Below, piece after piece: positions 1-6,623 of a stretch of 7,083 nucleotides of DNA. Origin of the DNA: Methylovirgula sp. (lineage in GTDB: Bacteria; Pseudomonadota; Alphaproteobacteria; Rhizobiales; Beijerinckiaceae); assembly GCA_025356505.1 (NCBI GenBank), contig JANXSV010000173.1, forward strand, positions 1 to 7,083. The letters run 5' to 3'. The position numbers and the translations under genes are program-made. Under the pieces are notes generated by a model that was given only the letters and a program-made list of their open reading frames with translations, searched no databases and was not told the DNA's origin. Every line of letters starts with the position of its first letter. The first letter of the stretch is position 1.

Positions 1-1991
1 CGACATTAGAGGGCTTTGGCAACCTATCCCGCGCCCAAATCGCCGCCTGCGCGCTTGCGCTCACATATGTTGAGAAAACGCAGTTTGGCTCAAAGCCGAT
101 GCTTGCTGTGCCTGTTCAGGCAGGCTCTGGGACAATTTTGCATATCGATGCGGCAACGCGGGCAAATCTCGAATTGACGCGCCGACTGTCGGGCGAGCGC
201 GAAGGCTCTCTGCTCGCCTCAATCGATAGAACCGTCACGCCCTTGGGTGCGCGCCTGCTGGCAGAACATCTTGCCGGTCCGCTGATGGATATCCCAAAAA
301 TTGTAGCGCGGCAGGACGCTGTTGCTTGGTTTCATAACGATAGTGCCGCCCGCGAAGATGTGCGCAAAGCCTTGAAGCAAATGCCGGACATGGTGCGGGC
401 ATTATCCCGGTTGGCGCTTGAGCGGGGTGGCCCGCGCGATCTTGCGGCTATTCACATCGGTCTGACAGCCGCAAGCGCAGTTGCCGCCCGCATGGAAGGC
501 CGCGGCGAAGCATCTCTGTTACCGGCCGGTCTGCGCGAGGCGGTTCGCGCCGCCACTGGCGTCGATGGAAGTCTCGCTGCACATTTGGCAGCAATGCTGG
601 AGCCTGAGCCCCCCTTAAACAAGCGGGACGGCGGCTTCATTGCCCAGGGTTTTGATCCGGCGCTCGACGAACTGCGAACGCTGCGCGACGAAAGCCGGCG
701 TATTATCGCTGCCATGCAGACGGACTTTGCCCAGTTGAGCGAATGTCGGCAATTGCGGGTCAAATACAATCACTTTCTCGGCTATTTCATCGAAGTTCCG
801 CAAGCGTTTGGCGAACGCATGGTTCAGCCGCCGCTGAATGCCACTTTCATCCATCGCCAGACCATGGCAGATGCGATGCGCTTCACCACCACAGAACTTG
901 CGGCGATGGACGCCAAGATCTCTTCGGCGGCAGACAGAGCCCTCGGGCTGGAGCTGCGCCATTTTGATGAGGCCGTCGCCCGCATTTTGGAGCTCGGCGC
1001 TCAGATTAGGGCCGCAAGCGCCGCCATGGCGAATATCGATGTTGCAGCGGCTTTGGCCGATTTGGCTGCCGATCTGGCTTGGATGCGGCCGAAATTGCGC
1101 TCCGACGCCGCCTTTATTGTGGAAGGCGGGCGACATCCCGTGGTGGAAGCCGCTCTGAAAGCCAAAGGTCAGAGTTTCGTGGCCAATAACTGCGATCTTG
1201 GCAGTGGTACTGAAAATCGCGTCGCTTTGGTGACCGGTCCGAACATGGCCGGCAAATCCACCTATCTGCGACAGAACGCCCTCATGGTCATTCTCGCCCA
1301 GATGGGCAGCTTCGTACCGGCTGCCAGTGCCGAAATCGGAGTGGTCGACAAGCTGTTTTCGCGCGTCGGCGCAGCGGATGATCTTGCACGCGGACGCTCA
1401 ACCTTTATGGTTGAGATGGTCGAAACCGCCGCCATTCTCAATCAGGCAACTGCGCAGTCATTGGTCATTCTTGATGAAATCGGCCGTGGTACTGCAACCT
1501 ATGATGGCTTGTCTATTGCTTGGGCCAGTCTCGAACATCTTCATGAGTCTAACAAATGCCGCACCCTGTTCGCGACTCATTTTCACGAACTCACCAAATT
1601 ACAGCACTCCCTTCCGCGCCTGACAAATCTCACCATGCGCGTCACTGAGTGGAACGGCGATGTCGTCTTCCTGCATGAGGTGGTCGCGGGCGCGGCAAAT
1701 CGGTCCTACGGAATTCAGGTGGCCAAATTGGCTGGTCTGCCACGCATGGTGATCGAGCGCGCAGCGGAGCTCTTGGAGGAACTTGAGGCCGGAAAAGGGA
1801 AAGATATCGACGACATGCTTGATGATTTGCCGCTGTTTTCAAGCTACATCGCGCCAAAAATGCCGCGGACTTCGGAAAATAATGACAACGGACATGATGT
1901 ATTGCACGAAGCTGTCAAACGGATGCAGCCGGATGAGCTCTCCCCGCGCGAGGCACTTGAAGCGCTCTATACTCTCAAATTGCTGCTTTAA
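1..1991 (+). CDS. mutS: DNA mismatch repair protein MutS, 5'-truncated by the window edge
   Basis: MutS binds mismatches and small loops in newly replicated DNA and, as an ATP-driven clamp, recruits MutL. The frame is open from base 3, and translation upstream of the ATG at 99 is typical MutS (YVEKTQFG just before it). That ATG is therefore internal and the true start lies outside. About 662 residues are visible; the missing part should be the N-terminal mismatch-recognition domain with its Phe-x-Glu motif, roughly 230-250 residues judged from usual family length. Visible parts are the core/lever region opening with IDAATRANLEL and the ATPase domain. The ATPase has Walker A GPNMAGKST (1236-1262), the signature region DDLARGRSTFMVEM (1377-1418), Walker B LVILDE (1461-1478) and FATHFHEL (1569-1592). 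The C-terminal helical end SPREALEALYTLKLLL stops at TAA 1989-1991. A DLPLF motif (1824-1838) resembles a beta-clamp-binding peptide. No essential ATPase motif is missing, so the gene appears intact within the window. Confidence 0.97.
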   Translation, partial: TLEGFGNLSRAQIAACALALTYVEKTQFGSKPMLAVPVQAGSGTILHIDAATRANLELTRRLSGEREGSLLASIDRTVTPLGARLLAEHLAGPLMDIPKIVARQDAVAWFHNDSAAREDVRKALKQMPDMVRALSRLALERGGPRDLAAIHIGLTAASAVAARMEGRGEASLLPAGLREAVRAATGVDGSLAAHLAAMLEPEPPLNKRDGGFIAQGFDPALDELRTLRDESRRIIAAMQTDFAQLSECRQLRVKYNHFLGYFIEVPQAFGERMVQPPLNATFIHRQTMADAMRFTTTELAAMDAKISSAADRALGLELRHFDEAVARILELGAQIRAASAAMANIDVAAALADLAADLAWMRPKLRSDAAFIVEGGRHPVVEAALKAKGQSFVANNCDLGSGTENRVALVTGPNMAGKSTYLRQNALMVILAQMGSFVPAASAEIGVVDKLFSRVGAADDLARGRSTFMVEMVETAAILNQATAQSLVILDEIGRGTATYDGLSIAWASLEHLHESNKCRTLFATHFHELTKLQHSLPRLTNLTMRVTEWNGDVVFLHEVVAGAANRSYGIQVAKLAGLPRMVIERAAELLEELEAGKGKDIDDMLDDLPLFSSYIAPKMPRTSENNDNGHDVLHEAVKRMQPDELSPREALEALYTLKLLL

Positions 1992-2028
1992 TCTGCGCAG
2001 ATTTGTATAAGGGTTTGCTTAAAGCAGC
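1982..2028. repeat. 10-bp inverted repeat spanning the mutS end and the candidate -35 region
   Basis: GCTGCTTTAA (1982-1991) and TTAAAGCAGC (2019-2028) are perfect reverse complements separated by 27 bases. The left arm lies in the last mutS codons and the right arm overlaps the candidate -35 element at 2015-2020. Folding this repeat competes with the 14-bp palindrome at 1990-2003, because both use bases 1990-1991. The arms could be spaced operator half-sites or a read-through RNA stem. No T-run follows. Confidence 0.45.
1990..2003. repeat. 14-bp perfect palindrome overlapping the mutS stop codon
   Basis: AATCTGCGCAGATT is a perfect self-complementary 14-mer that begins inside the mutS stop codon. 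As RNA it could form only a short stem with a four-base loop, and it is followed by TTGTATAAG rather than a run of Ts, so it would be a weak terminator at best. It could equally be a protein-binding operator about 12 bases upstream of the candidate -35 box. The palindrome is seen directly; its function is inferred. Confidence 0.5.
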
Positions 2029-2043
2029 GGCTCTAGGCTATAC
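2015..2043 (+). promoter_or_regulatory. Candidate sigma-70-type promoter of the sugar operon
   Basis: TTGCTT (2015-2020) and CTATAC (2038-2043) are separated by 17 bases. The -10 box fits the alphaproteobacterial housekeeping pattern (CTATAT-like) well, while the -35 box keeps only the TTG core. Transcription would start near 2050, leaving a leader of about 35 bases with a GGAG ribosome-binding site at 2075-2078 before the ATG at 2086. This is the only good promoter-like pair I found in the gap between mutS and the dehydrogenase gene. It was assigned by eye. Confidence 0.45.
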
Positions 2044-2045
2044 CA

Positions 2046-2057
2046 CTGACATGTCAG
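2046..2057. promoter_or_regulatory. 12-bp perfect palindrome at the predicted transcription start, candidate operator
   Basis: CTGACATGTCAG is a perfect 12-base palindrome beginning 2 bases after the candidate -10 box, so a bound protein would block initiation. It lies within the spacer of a wider inverted repeat, GGTTTGCT (2012-2019) with AGCAAACC (2064-2071), and nearer its right arm. Sugar-acid operons of this type are often controlled by GntR- or IclR-family repressors that bind such sites. No regulator gene is present in the window, so the cognate protein is unknown. Confidence 0.4.
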
Positions 2058-2085
2058 CTACGCAGCAAACCGCCGGAGACCGCGC

Positions 2086-2850
2086 ATGAAGAAGTCCGTT
2101 ATCTACCCCGATCTTGAAGGCAAAGTTGTTGTCGTAACTGGGGGTGGTAGCGGCATCGGCGAGGCGATTGTCCGCCGCTTCGCCCAGCAAGGCTCTAAAG
2201 TTGGGATTATCGATATTGCCGAAGGTCCGTCAAAGGCTCTGGAAATTGAACTCACAAGTGCCGGGCACGCCGCGCATTTTGAGGAGTGTGATCTTCGCGA
2301 CATCGCATCACTAAAAACGGCTGTCGCCAATATCCGCGCCAAATTCGGTTTGATCGGTGCTCTGGTCAACAATGCCGCTCATGATGAGCGACACGCCACG
2401 CTCGATGTCACGCCTGAATATTATGATGACCGCATGAACGTCAATTTGCGCCATCAGTTTTTTGCCGCGCAGGCGGTCATTCCCGATATGCAAAAGCTTG
2501 GTGGTGGCTCTATCATCAACTTTGGCTCAACGTCATGGATGGTCGGTATGGGTGGGCTCGCAGTTTACACAGCCGCCAAATCTGCAGTGCTCGGGCTCAC
2601 CCGATCTTTAGCGCGGGATTTTGGCGCGGATAACATTCGCGTCAACACCATTGCTCCGGGCTGGATTATGACCGAGCGTCAGAAAACGCTCTGGTGGACG
2701 CCCGAAGCCGATAAGGCTCTGATGGAAAAGCAGTGTCTCAAGCGACACTTGCTGCCTGATGATATGGCGCGCATGGCTCTGTTTTTCATCTCTGACGAAT
2801 CTGGTTCCTGCACCAATCAGCAATACATTGCCGACGGGGGCTGGGTGTGA
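2086..2850 (+). CDS. SDR-family aldose 1-dehydrogenase, probably D-galactose dehydrogenase
   Basis: This is a 254-residue classical short-chain dehydrogenase/reductase, probably cytosolic. It shows the cofactor motif TGGGSGIG (residues 18-25), an acidic residue ending the second strand (IID, D43) that suggests NAD+ preference, NNAA (95-98), and the catalytic S148 with Y161-x3-K165. A PG pair (191-192) follows the active site. From memory the protein strongly resembles Caulobacter crescentus D-xylose dehydrogenase: IYP-L-GK at the start, DERH after NNAA, NVNLRH, INFGSTSW, QCLK, and a GGW ending. The two downstream genes act on 2-keto-3-deoxygalactonate, so the most likely job is oxidation of D-galactose to galactonolactone. 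Xylose, arabinose or fucose remain possible. The start is supported by GGAG at 2075-2078, 7 bases upstream. The last codons overlap dgoK by four bases (GTGA), implying translational coupling. Family is certain; substrate is inferred from context. Confidence 0.9.
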   Translation: MKKSVIYPDLEGKVVVVTGGGSGIGEAIVRRFAQQGSKVGIIDIAEGPSKALEIELTSAGHAAHFEECDLRDIASLKTAVANIRAKFGLIGALVNNAAHDERHATLDVTPEYYDDRMNVNLRHQFFAAQAVIPDMQKLGGGSIINFGSTSWMVGMGGLAVYTAAKSAVLGLTRSLARDFGADNIRVNTIAPGWIMTERQKTLWWTPEADKALMEKQCLKRHLLPDDMARMALFFISDESGSCTNQQYIADGGWV

Positions 2851-3728
2851 GCCACACGATTGCAGTCGACTGGGGAACCACACGGCTGCGGGCATTCTTG
2901 CTTGATGCGCAGGGCGCAGTCCTCGAGCGCGTGAGCCGACCAGAGGGCGGCATGCAAAATGTGCCTGTGGCAGGTTTCGGTGCTGCCCTACAAGAAGCGA
3001 TTGCCCCCTGGTTGCGCGCCGATCCAACCGTTCCCGTCCTGATGGCAGGTATGGTCGGGTCTCGCAATGGATGGCGTGAGGCCCCCTATGCTACCACTCC
3101 GGCATCTGCCAGCGACCTGGCGCGCCAGATGATAAAAGTCGATCGGACTGATCGTGGCACAGCCTTCATCATTCCGGGGGTTATCCATCAGGAGCAGGGG
3201 CGTTTCGATGTGATGCGCGGCGAAGAAACCCTGATCTTCGGCTGTAAAATCATGGATGGCACCATCGTTTTGCCCGGAACCCACTCAAAGTGGGCCGGTT
3301 TGCACGGCGGCAAGATCACTCGATTTGCCACCTACATGACTGGCGAATTGTTTGCCTTACTCAGGGGCCATTCAATTCTAGGGCGGCTCGCTCTGGATCC
3401 GGAGGATGCGAGCGGCTTTGACCGCGGACTGGCTGTAGCGCGGCAATCGGGCGGCCTGAGCCACCTCCTCTTTAGTGCACGAGCCGATGTGTTGGCCGGT
3501 GCAATGCCAGGTGAAGCTGTCGGGCCCTATTTATCAGGGTTATTAATCGGTGCCGAAATCACTGGCGCGCTAGATGTTTTTGGATCCGGTAACGTCATTG
3601 TTGTTGCCGACGGCGTATTAGAGGAGCTTTATGGCAAAGCTCTTCAAGCGTTCCAAATAAAAGCGACGTTTATTTCGCCGGAAAACGCTTTGATCCAGGG
3701 GCTATCTCAAATTCGTGCCGAGGTCTGA
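2847..3728 (+). CDS. dgoK: 2-dehydro-3-deoxygalactonokinase
   Basis: DgoK phosphorylates 2-dehydro-3-deoxy-D-galactonate at O6 with ATP, giving the substrate of the aldolase encoded next. The 293-residue protein has normal family length and the expected order of motifs: an N-terminal phosphate-binding DWGTT (residues 8-12), GMVGSRNGW (68-76), MRGEET (123-128), LPGTHSKWA (142-150), TYMTGELFALL (162-172) and LSGLLIGAE (229-237). The start is GTG at 2847, inside the final codons of the dehydrogenase gene. It gives the family's usual N-terminus (HTIAVDWGTT), and a G-rich stretch at 2836-2840 may serve as ribosome-binding site. The TGA stop shares its A with the ATG of dgoA (TGATG), so all three genes are probably translated from one message. 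A stable hairpin lies within the coding sequence at 3621-3645. No key residue appears missing. Confidence 0.95.
   Translation: MSHTIAVDWGTTRLRAFLLDAQGAVLERVSRPEGGMQNVPVAGFGAALQEAIAPWLRADPTVPVLMAGMVGSRNGWREAPYATTPASASDLARQMIKVDRTDRGTAFIIPGVIHQEQGRFDVMRGEETLIFGCKIMDGTIVLPGTHSKWAGLHGGKITRFATYMTGELFALLRGHSILGRLALDPEDASGFDRGLAVARQSGGLSHLLFSARADVLAGAMPGEAVGPYLSGLLIGAEITGALDVFGSGNVIVVADGVLEELYGKALQAFQIKATFISPENALIQGLSQIRAEV
3621..3645 (+). other. Intragenic hairpin near the dgoK 3' end
   Basis: GAGGAGCTTT (3621-3630) pairs with AAAGCTCTTC (3636-3645) around a five-base loop, giving ten pairs with one G-U. It lies about 80 bases upstream of the dgoA start. No T-run follows, so it is not an intrinsic terminator. 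It may be a chance product of the codons for EELYGKAL, or an RNA stability or processing element. The structure is read directly from the sequence; a function is speculative. Confidence 0.25.
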
Positions 3729-4363
3729 TGTCCCTTAAAATCCGTTTTGACGAGGCCCTTTTAGCTCAACCCGTCATCGCCATTTTGCGCGGTCTTAAGC
3801 CTGATGAGGCGCTCGATATCGGCGAGGCGCTTGTCTCGGCGGGTATCAAAATTCTTGAGGTCCCGCTGAATTCGCCGGAGCCGCTCGAAAGCATCGCAAA
3901 GCTGGCCAAAGCCTTGAGCGGACGCGCTCTTGTGGGTGCCGGCACGGTGCTAACGCCGGGCGATGCTTCAGCTGTGCGGGACGCTGGCGGCGAGCTCATC
4001 ATTTCGCCAAATACCAATTCTGATGTTATCGCCCACACCAAGCAGCTTGGTATGATTTCTCTCCCGGGTTTTTTCACGCCGACAGAGGCCTTTGCCGCTC
4101 TGGCCGCCGGGGCGGATTGCTTGAAGATTTTTCCAGGCGAACTTGCAGACCTTGCCTATGTCAAAGCGATCACCGCTGTCCTGCCCCGATCAACCCGTCT
4201 CCTGCTTGTTGGAGGCGTGTCGGTTGAAAATATCGCCTCATGGAAACATACGCCTATCGCCGGTTTTGGAATTGGTTCCGCCATTTTCAAGCCGGGCGAC
4301 ACTCCGGCTCAGGTTGGGGCCAAAGCGAAGGCGCTCATAGCGGCCTATTCGGGCGCGGTTTAA
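3728..4363 (+). CDS. dgoA: 2-dehydro-3-deoxy-6-phosphogalactonate aldolase
   Basis: This class I aldolase cleaves 2-dehydro-3-deoxy-6-phosphogalactonate into pyruvate and D-glyceraldehyde 3-phosphate, the last step of De Ley-Doudoroff galactose breakdown. At 211 residues it has the full length of the KDPG/KDPGal aldolase family, a single TIM barrel. Visible features are VIAILRG (16-22), the catalytic glutamate in ILEVPLN (E44), GAGTV (70-74), SLPGFFTPTEA (111-121), the Schiff-base lysine in CLKIFPGE (K133) and the phosphate-site loop LLVGGVSVENI near residue 160. Assignment to the galactonate rather than the gluconate branch follows from N-terminal and CLKIFP sequence features and above all from the adjoining dgoK. 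The start overlaps the dgoK stop by one base (TGATG), with GAGG at 3720-3723 as ribosome-binding site. No T-rich terminator is seen after the stop, so some read-through into the protease gene is possible. Confidence 0.94.
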   Translation: MSLKIRFDEALLAQPVIAILRGLKPDEALDIGEALVSAGIKILEVPLNSPEPLESIAKLAKALSGRALVGAGTVLTPGDASAVRDAGGELIISPNTNSDVIAHTKQLGMISLPGFFTPTEAFAALAAGADCLKIFPGELADLAYVKAITAVLPRSTRLLLVGGVSVENIASWKHTPIAGFGIGSAIFKPGDTPAQVGAKAKALIAAYSGAV

Positions 4364-4449
4364 GGTTCCGTTAAGCAGATATGTTGAGATGAAGCTAAGA
4401 CAGATAGGGTAACCTGCGCACTCAACGTTATCCCGCCGCGAGGCTGCCT

Positions 4450-5022
4450 GTGTCCAGCATCTTGAAAATAGCAATTGCCATCTGCTGTCTCGCTTTGGCT
4501 GCTACCTCCTTTATGACCCATCAGGGTAAAGCGCTGTTGTCGCGACACCTTACGGAAAACACCGGCGAGAACCCGCCTGCTGCTGCGCCGCCTGCAAATT
4601 TGGCACCGGTGGTGCGCGCCACCACTCAGCAAGCCGCTCCGGCGTCGCTTTCCCGCGCGATCTCTTTGGACCCGGATAAGTTTGGACATTACTACGCGAA
4701 CGCGGAGCTTAACGGCCGCACAATTGCTTTATTGGTAGACACCGGAGCCAGTTATGTCGCCTTGACTGCCGAAGATGCGCGCAACATTGGCATTTATCCT
4801 TCGGACTCCGATTTTAAGCTGCGGATGAGCACAGCCAATGGTGAATCGCGGGCCGCCCCGGTTACCTTGAGCACCATCCGCCTCGGCGGCATCAGCATTT
4901 ATGACGTGCCCGCCATTGTCATGCAGCCGGGTGCAAGTACAACGAGCCTGCTCGGCATGAGCTTTCTGAAAAAGCTTTCGGGCTTTGAAGTGGCACAAGG
5001 GCGCTTGGTTTTGCATCAATAG
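4450..5022 (+). CDS. Membrane-anchored retropepsin-like aspartic protease (clan AA, TIGR02281-type)
   Basis: This 190-residue protein has a hydrophobic N-terminal segment (residues about 4-21), best read as a signal anchor. An Ala/Pro-rich linker (about 40-66) leads to a single retropepsin-like domain that probably faces the periplasm. The active-site motif is LLVDTGAS, with catalytic D97-T98-G99. A flap-like segment, MSTANGESRAAPV (126-138), and LLGMSFLKKL (167-176) near the C-terminus complete the fold. With only one DTG it should work as a homodimer, as retroviral and related bacterial proteases do. The substrate is unknown. The start is GTG at 4450, preceded by a weak CGAGG at 4439-4443; in-frame stops lie just upstream, and the next ATG (codon 22) would remove the membrane segment. 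The gap to dgoA is 86 bases, with a modest stem (4407-4413 with 4427-4433) and no strong promoter. The 49-base gap to the mutase gene shows no terminator, so those two may be co-transcribed. Confidence 0.87.
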   Translation: MSSILKIAIAICCLALAATSFMTHQGKALLSRHLTENTGENPPAAAPPANLAPVVRATTQQAAPASLSRAISLDPDKFGHYYANAELNGRTIALLVDTGASYVALTAEDARNIGIYPSDSDFKLRMSTANGESRAAPVTLSTIRLGGISIYDVPAIVMQPGASTTSLLGMSFLKKLSGFEVAQGRLVLHQ

Positions 5023-5071
5023 TGCTCTACCACTTTCAGCACATCCATTGAAATCATGAAGTGAGGTTTGC

Positions 5072-6571
5072 ATGTTTCCGAAGCCCGTCGCGCGGCTGTA
5101 TCCAAACACCCTTGAATTCGAAACTTTGCCGATGGTTAAGCCCACCGGATTTCGCGAATATGATGCGCGGTGGTTGTTTGGCTCCGAACTCAATCTTATG
5201 GGCGTGCAGGCCTTAGGCATGGGCCTGGGCACACTGCTTGGCGAAATGGGTGTGAAAAAGGAAGTCGTCACCGGCCACGATTTTCGCAGCTATTCCACTT
5301 CCATCAAACAGGCGCTCATTTTGGGCATGATGTCGGCAGGCGTGAAGGTACACGATATCGGGTTGGCACTTTCGCCCATGGCTTACTTTGCCCAGTTCGA
5401 GCTGGATGTGCCTGCTGTCGCGATGGTCACGGCCTCCCATAACGACAATGGCTGGACGGGTGTAAAAATGGGAGCAAATCGCCCGGTTACCTTTGGCCCT
5501 GACGAAATGGGCCGGCTGCGCGATATTGTTTTAAGCGGTGCCTACCAATATGCCGGCGGCGGCGAATATATTTATGTCGATGACTTCCCCAAGCGCTATC
5601 TGGCGGATCTGACCAACAGGCCGAAAATCAAGCGTAAATTGCGGGTGGTTGCCGCCTGCGGCAATGGAACTGCCGGTGCCTTCGCACCGCAGATGCTGGA
5701 GGCCATAGGGTGTGAGGTCATCCCGCTGGATACCAATCTCGACCATAGTTTTCCACGCTACAATCCAAACCCCGAAGACATGGAAATGCTCCATGCCATG
5801 GCTCATGCGGTTAAGGAGCATGGTGCCGATGTCGGATTAGGCTTCGACGGCGATGGTGATCGCTGCGGCGTCGTTGACAACAACGGCGATGAAATTTTTG
5901 CCGATAAAATCGGCGTGATGCTGGCGCGCGATCTGGCGAAAATCTACCCGAATGCGCAATTCGTCGTCGATGTGAAATCCACCGGTCTGTTTGCGAATGA
6001 TCCGGTTTTGCAGAGCCTAGGCGTCAAGACAGATTATTGGAAAACCGGGCACTCCTACATCAAGCGCCGTGTCAGCGAATTAAATGCCCTTGCTGGCTTT
6101 GAAAAATCCGGCCATTTTTTCTTCAATACGCCAATTGGCAGGGGCTATGATGATGGCTTGCTTACGGCGCTGCATGTCTGCGATATGCTGGATCGGAACC
6201 ACGGCAAAAGCCTCTCCGATCTTTACGCGGACCTGCCAAAAACCTGGGGCTCGCCGACCATGTCGCCGCACTGTGCCGACGAAGTAAAATATCAGGTGGT
6301 CGAGCGTGTTACAGCCCATATTCATGCGATGTTTGCCAACCATGAACAGTTGCTCGGCCAGGCCATCACCAGCGTTGTGACGGTCAATGGCGTGCGGGTT
6401 ACCTGCTCCGACGGGACTTGGGGCCTCGTGCGCGCCTCGTCAAACAAGCCGGAGCTGGTTGTGGTGGTAGAAAGCCCTGCCTCGGAAGCCCAAATGAAGG
6501 CCATGTTCCATGTGCTTGACGGGATTTTGCGTCAGGGCGGCGAAGTGGGCGCCTACAACCAGACCGTTTAA
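5072..6571 (+). CDS. manB: Phosphomannomutase/phosphoglucomutase (alpha-D-phosphohexomutase)
   Basis: The enzyme interconverts hexose 6-phosphate and hexose 1-phosphate (mannose and/or glucose) through a phosphoserine, supplying precursors for GDP-mannose or UDP-glucose and hence LPS, exopolysaccharide or glycan synthesis. The 499-residue protein has all four family signatures: the phosphoserine loop TASHNDNG (120-127, S122), the metal loop GFDGDGDRCG (257-266; D259, D261, D263), the sugar-specificity loop FEKSGH (343-348) and the phosphate-binding loop RASSNKPEL (454-461). The roughly 20 residues before MVKPTGFREYDARW match the extended N-terminus I recall in rhizobial ManB/NoeK proteins. 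This and GTGAGG at 5061-5066, five bases upstream, support ATG 5072 over the ATG at codon 21. Mannose versus glucose preference cannot be read from the sequence, so the symbol is a family-level choice. The gene is complete and converges on the minus-strand pilus gene. Confidence 0.94.
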   Translation: MFPKPVARLYPNTLEFETLPMVKPTGFREYDARWLFGSELNLMGVQALGMGLGTLLGEMGVKKEVVTGHDFRSYSTSIKQALILGMMSAGVKVHDIGLALSPMAYFAQFELDVPAVAMVTASHNDNGWTGVKMGANRPVTFGPDEMGRLRDIVLSGAYQYAGGGEYIYVDDFPKRYLADLTNRPKIKRKLRVVAACGNGTAGAFAPQMLEAIGCEVIPLDTNLDHSFPRYNPNPEDMEMLHAMAHAVKEHGADVGLGFDGDGDRCGVVDNNGDEIFADKIGVMLARDLAKIYPNAQFVVDVKSTGLFANDPVLQSLGVKTDYWKTGHSYIKRRVSELNALAGFEKSGHFFFNTPIGRGYDDGLLTALHVCDMLDRNHGKSLSDLYADLPKTWGSPTMSPHCADEVKYQVVERVTAHIHAMFANHEQLLGQAITSVVTVNGVRVTCSDGTWGLVRASSNKPELVVVVESPASEAQMKAMFHVLDGILRQGGEVGAYNQTV

Positions 6572-6573
6572 GT

Positions 6574-6599
6574 AAAAAAGCGCGCCATTGCGCGCCCTT
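6574..6599 (-). terminator. Intrinsic terminator between convergent genes, best on the minus strand
   Basis: GCGCGC (6580-6585) and GCGCGC (6590-6595) form a perfect six-pair stem with a four-base loop. Read on the minus strand it is followed at once by six Ts (complement of A 6574-6579), and the stem extends through G-U and A-U pairs with those Ts. This is a textbook rho-independent terminator for the minus-strand gene ending at 6624. On the plus strand the stem is followed by CCTTCGCTTT, so termination of the mutase message would be weaker. Confidence 0.8.
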
Positions 6600-6623
6600 C
6601 GCTTTGCCGCGGTTGCCGATAGG

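Noticed and set aside
99..101. ATG at 99 as the mutS start codon
   Set aside because: The same frame is open to base 3 and encodes recognisable MutS sequence upstream of the ATG, so the gene is cut by the window edge.
615..1136. 173-codon open frame on the minus strand inside mutS
   Set aside because: It is fully antisense to well-conserved MutS sequence, resembles no family, and has no ribosome-binding site or spacing that suggests a gene.
1990..2003. The palindrome after mutS as a strong intrinsic terminator
   Set aside because: The stem is short and AT-rich at its base, and no T-run follows, so I list it only as a palindrome.
2608..3067. Two overlapping minus-strand open frames across the dehydrogenase-dgoK junction
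   Set aside because: Both are antisense to confirmed genes, and their Arg/Pro/Ser-rich translations match no family.
4477..4488. Possible lipoprotein signal at the Cys-Cys pair in the protease N-terminus
   Set aside because: The residue before each cysteine is Ile or Cys rather than Gly, Ala or Ser, so there is no valid lipobox. A signal anchor fits better.
4729..5271. 180-codon minus-strand open frame across the protease and mutase genes
   Set aside because: It runs antisense to two recognised genes and the gap between them, with no recognisable domain. It is a by-product of GC-rich codon use.
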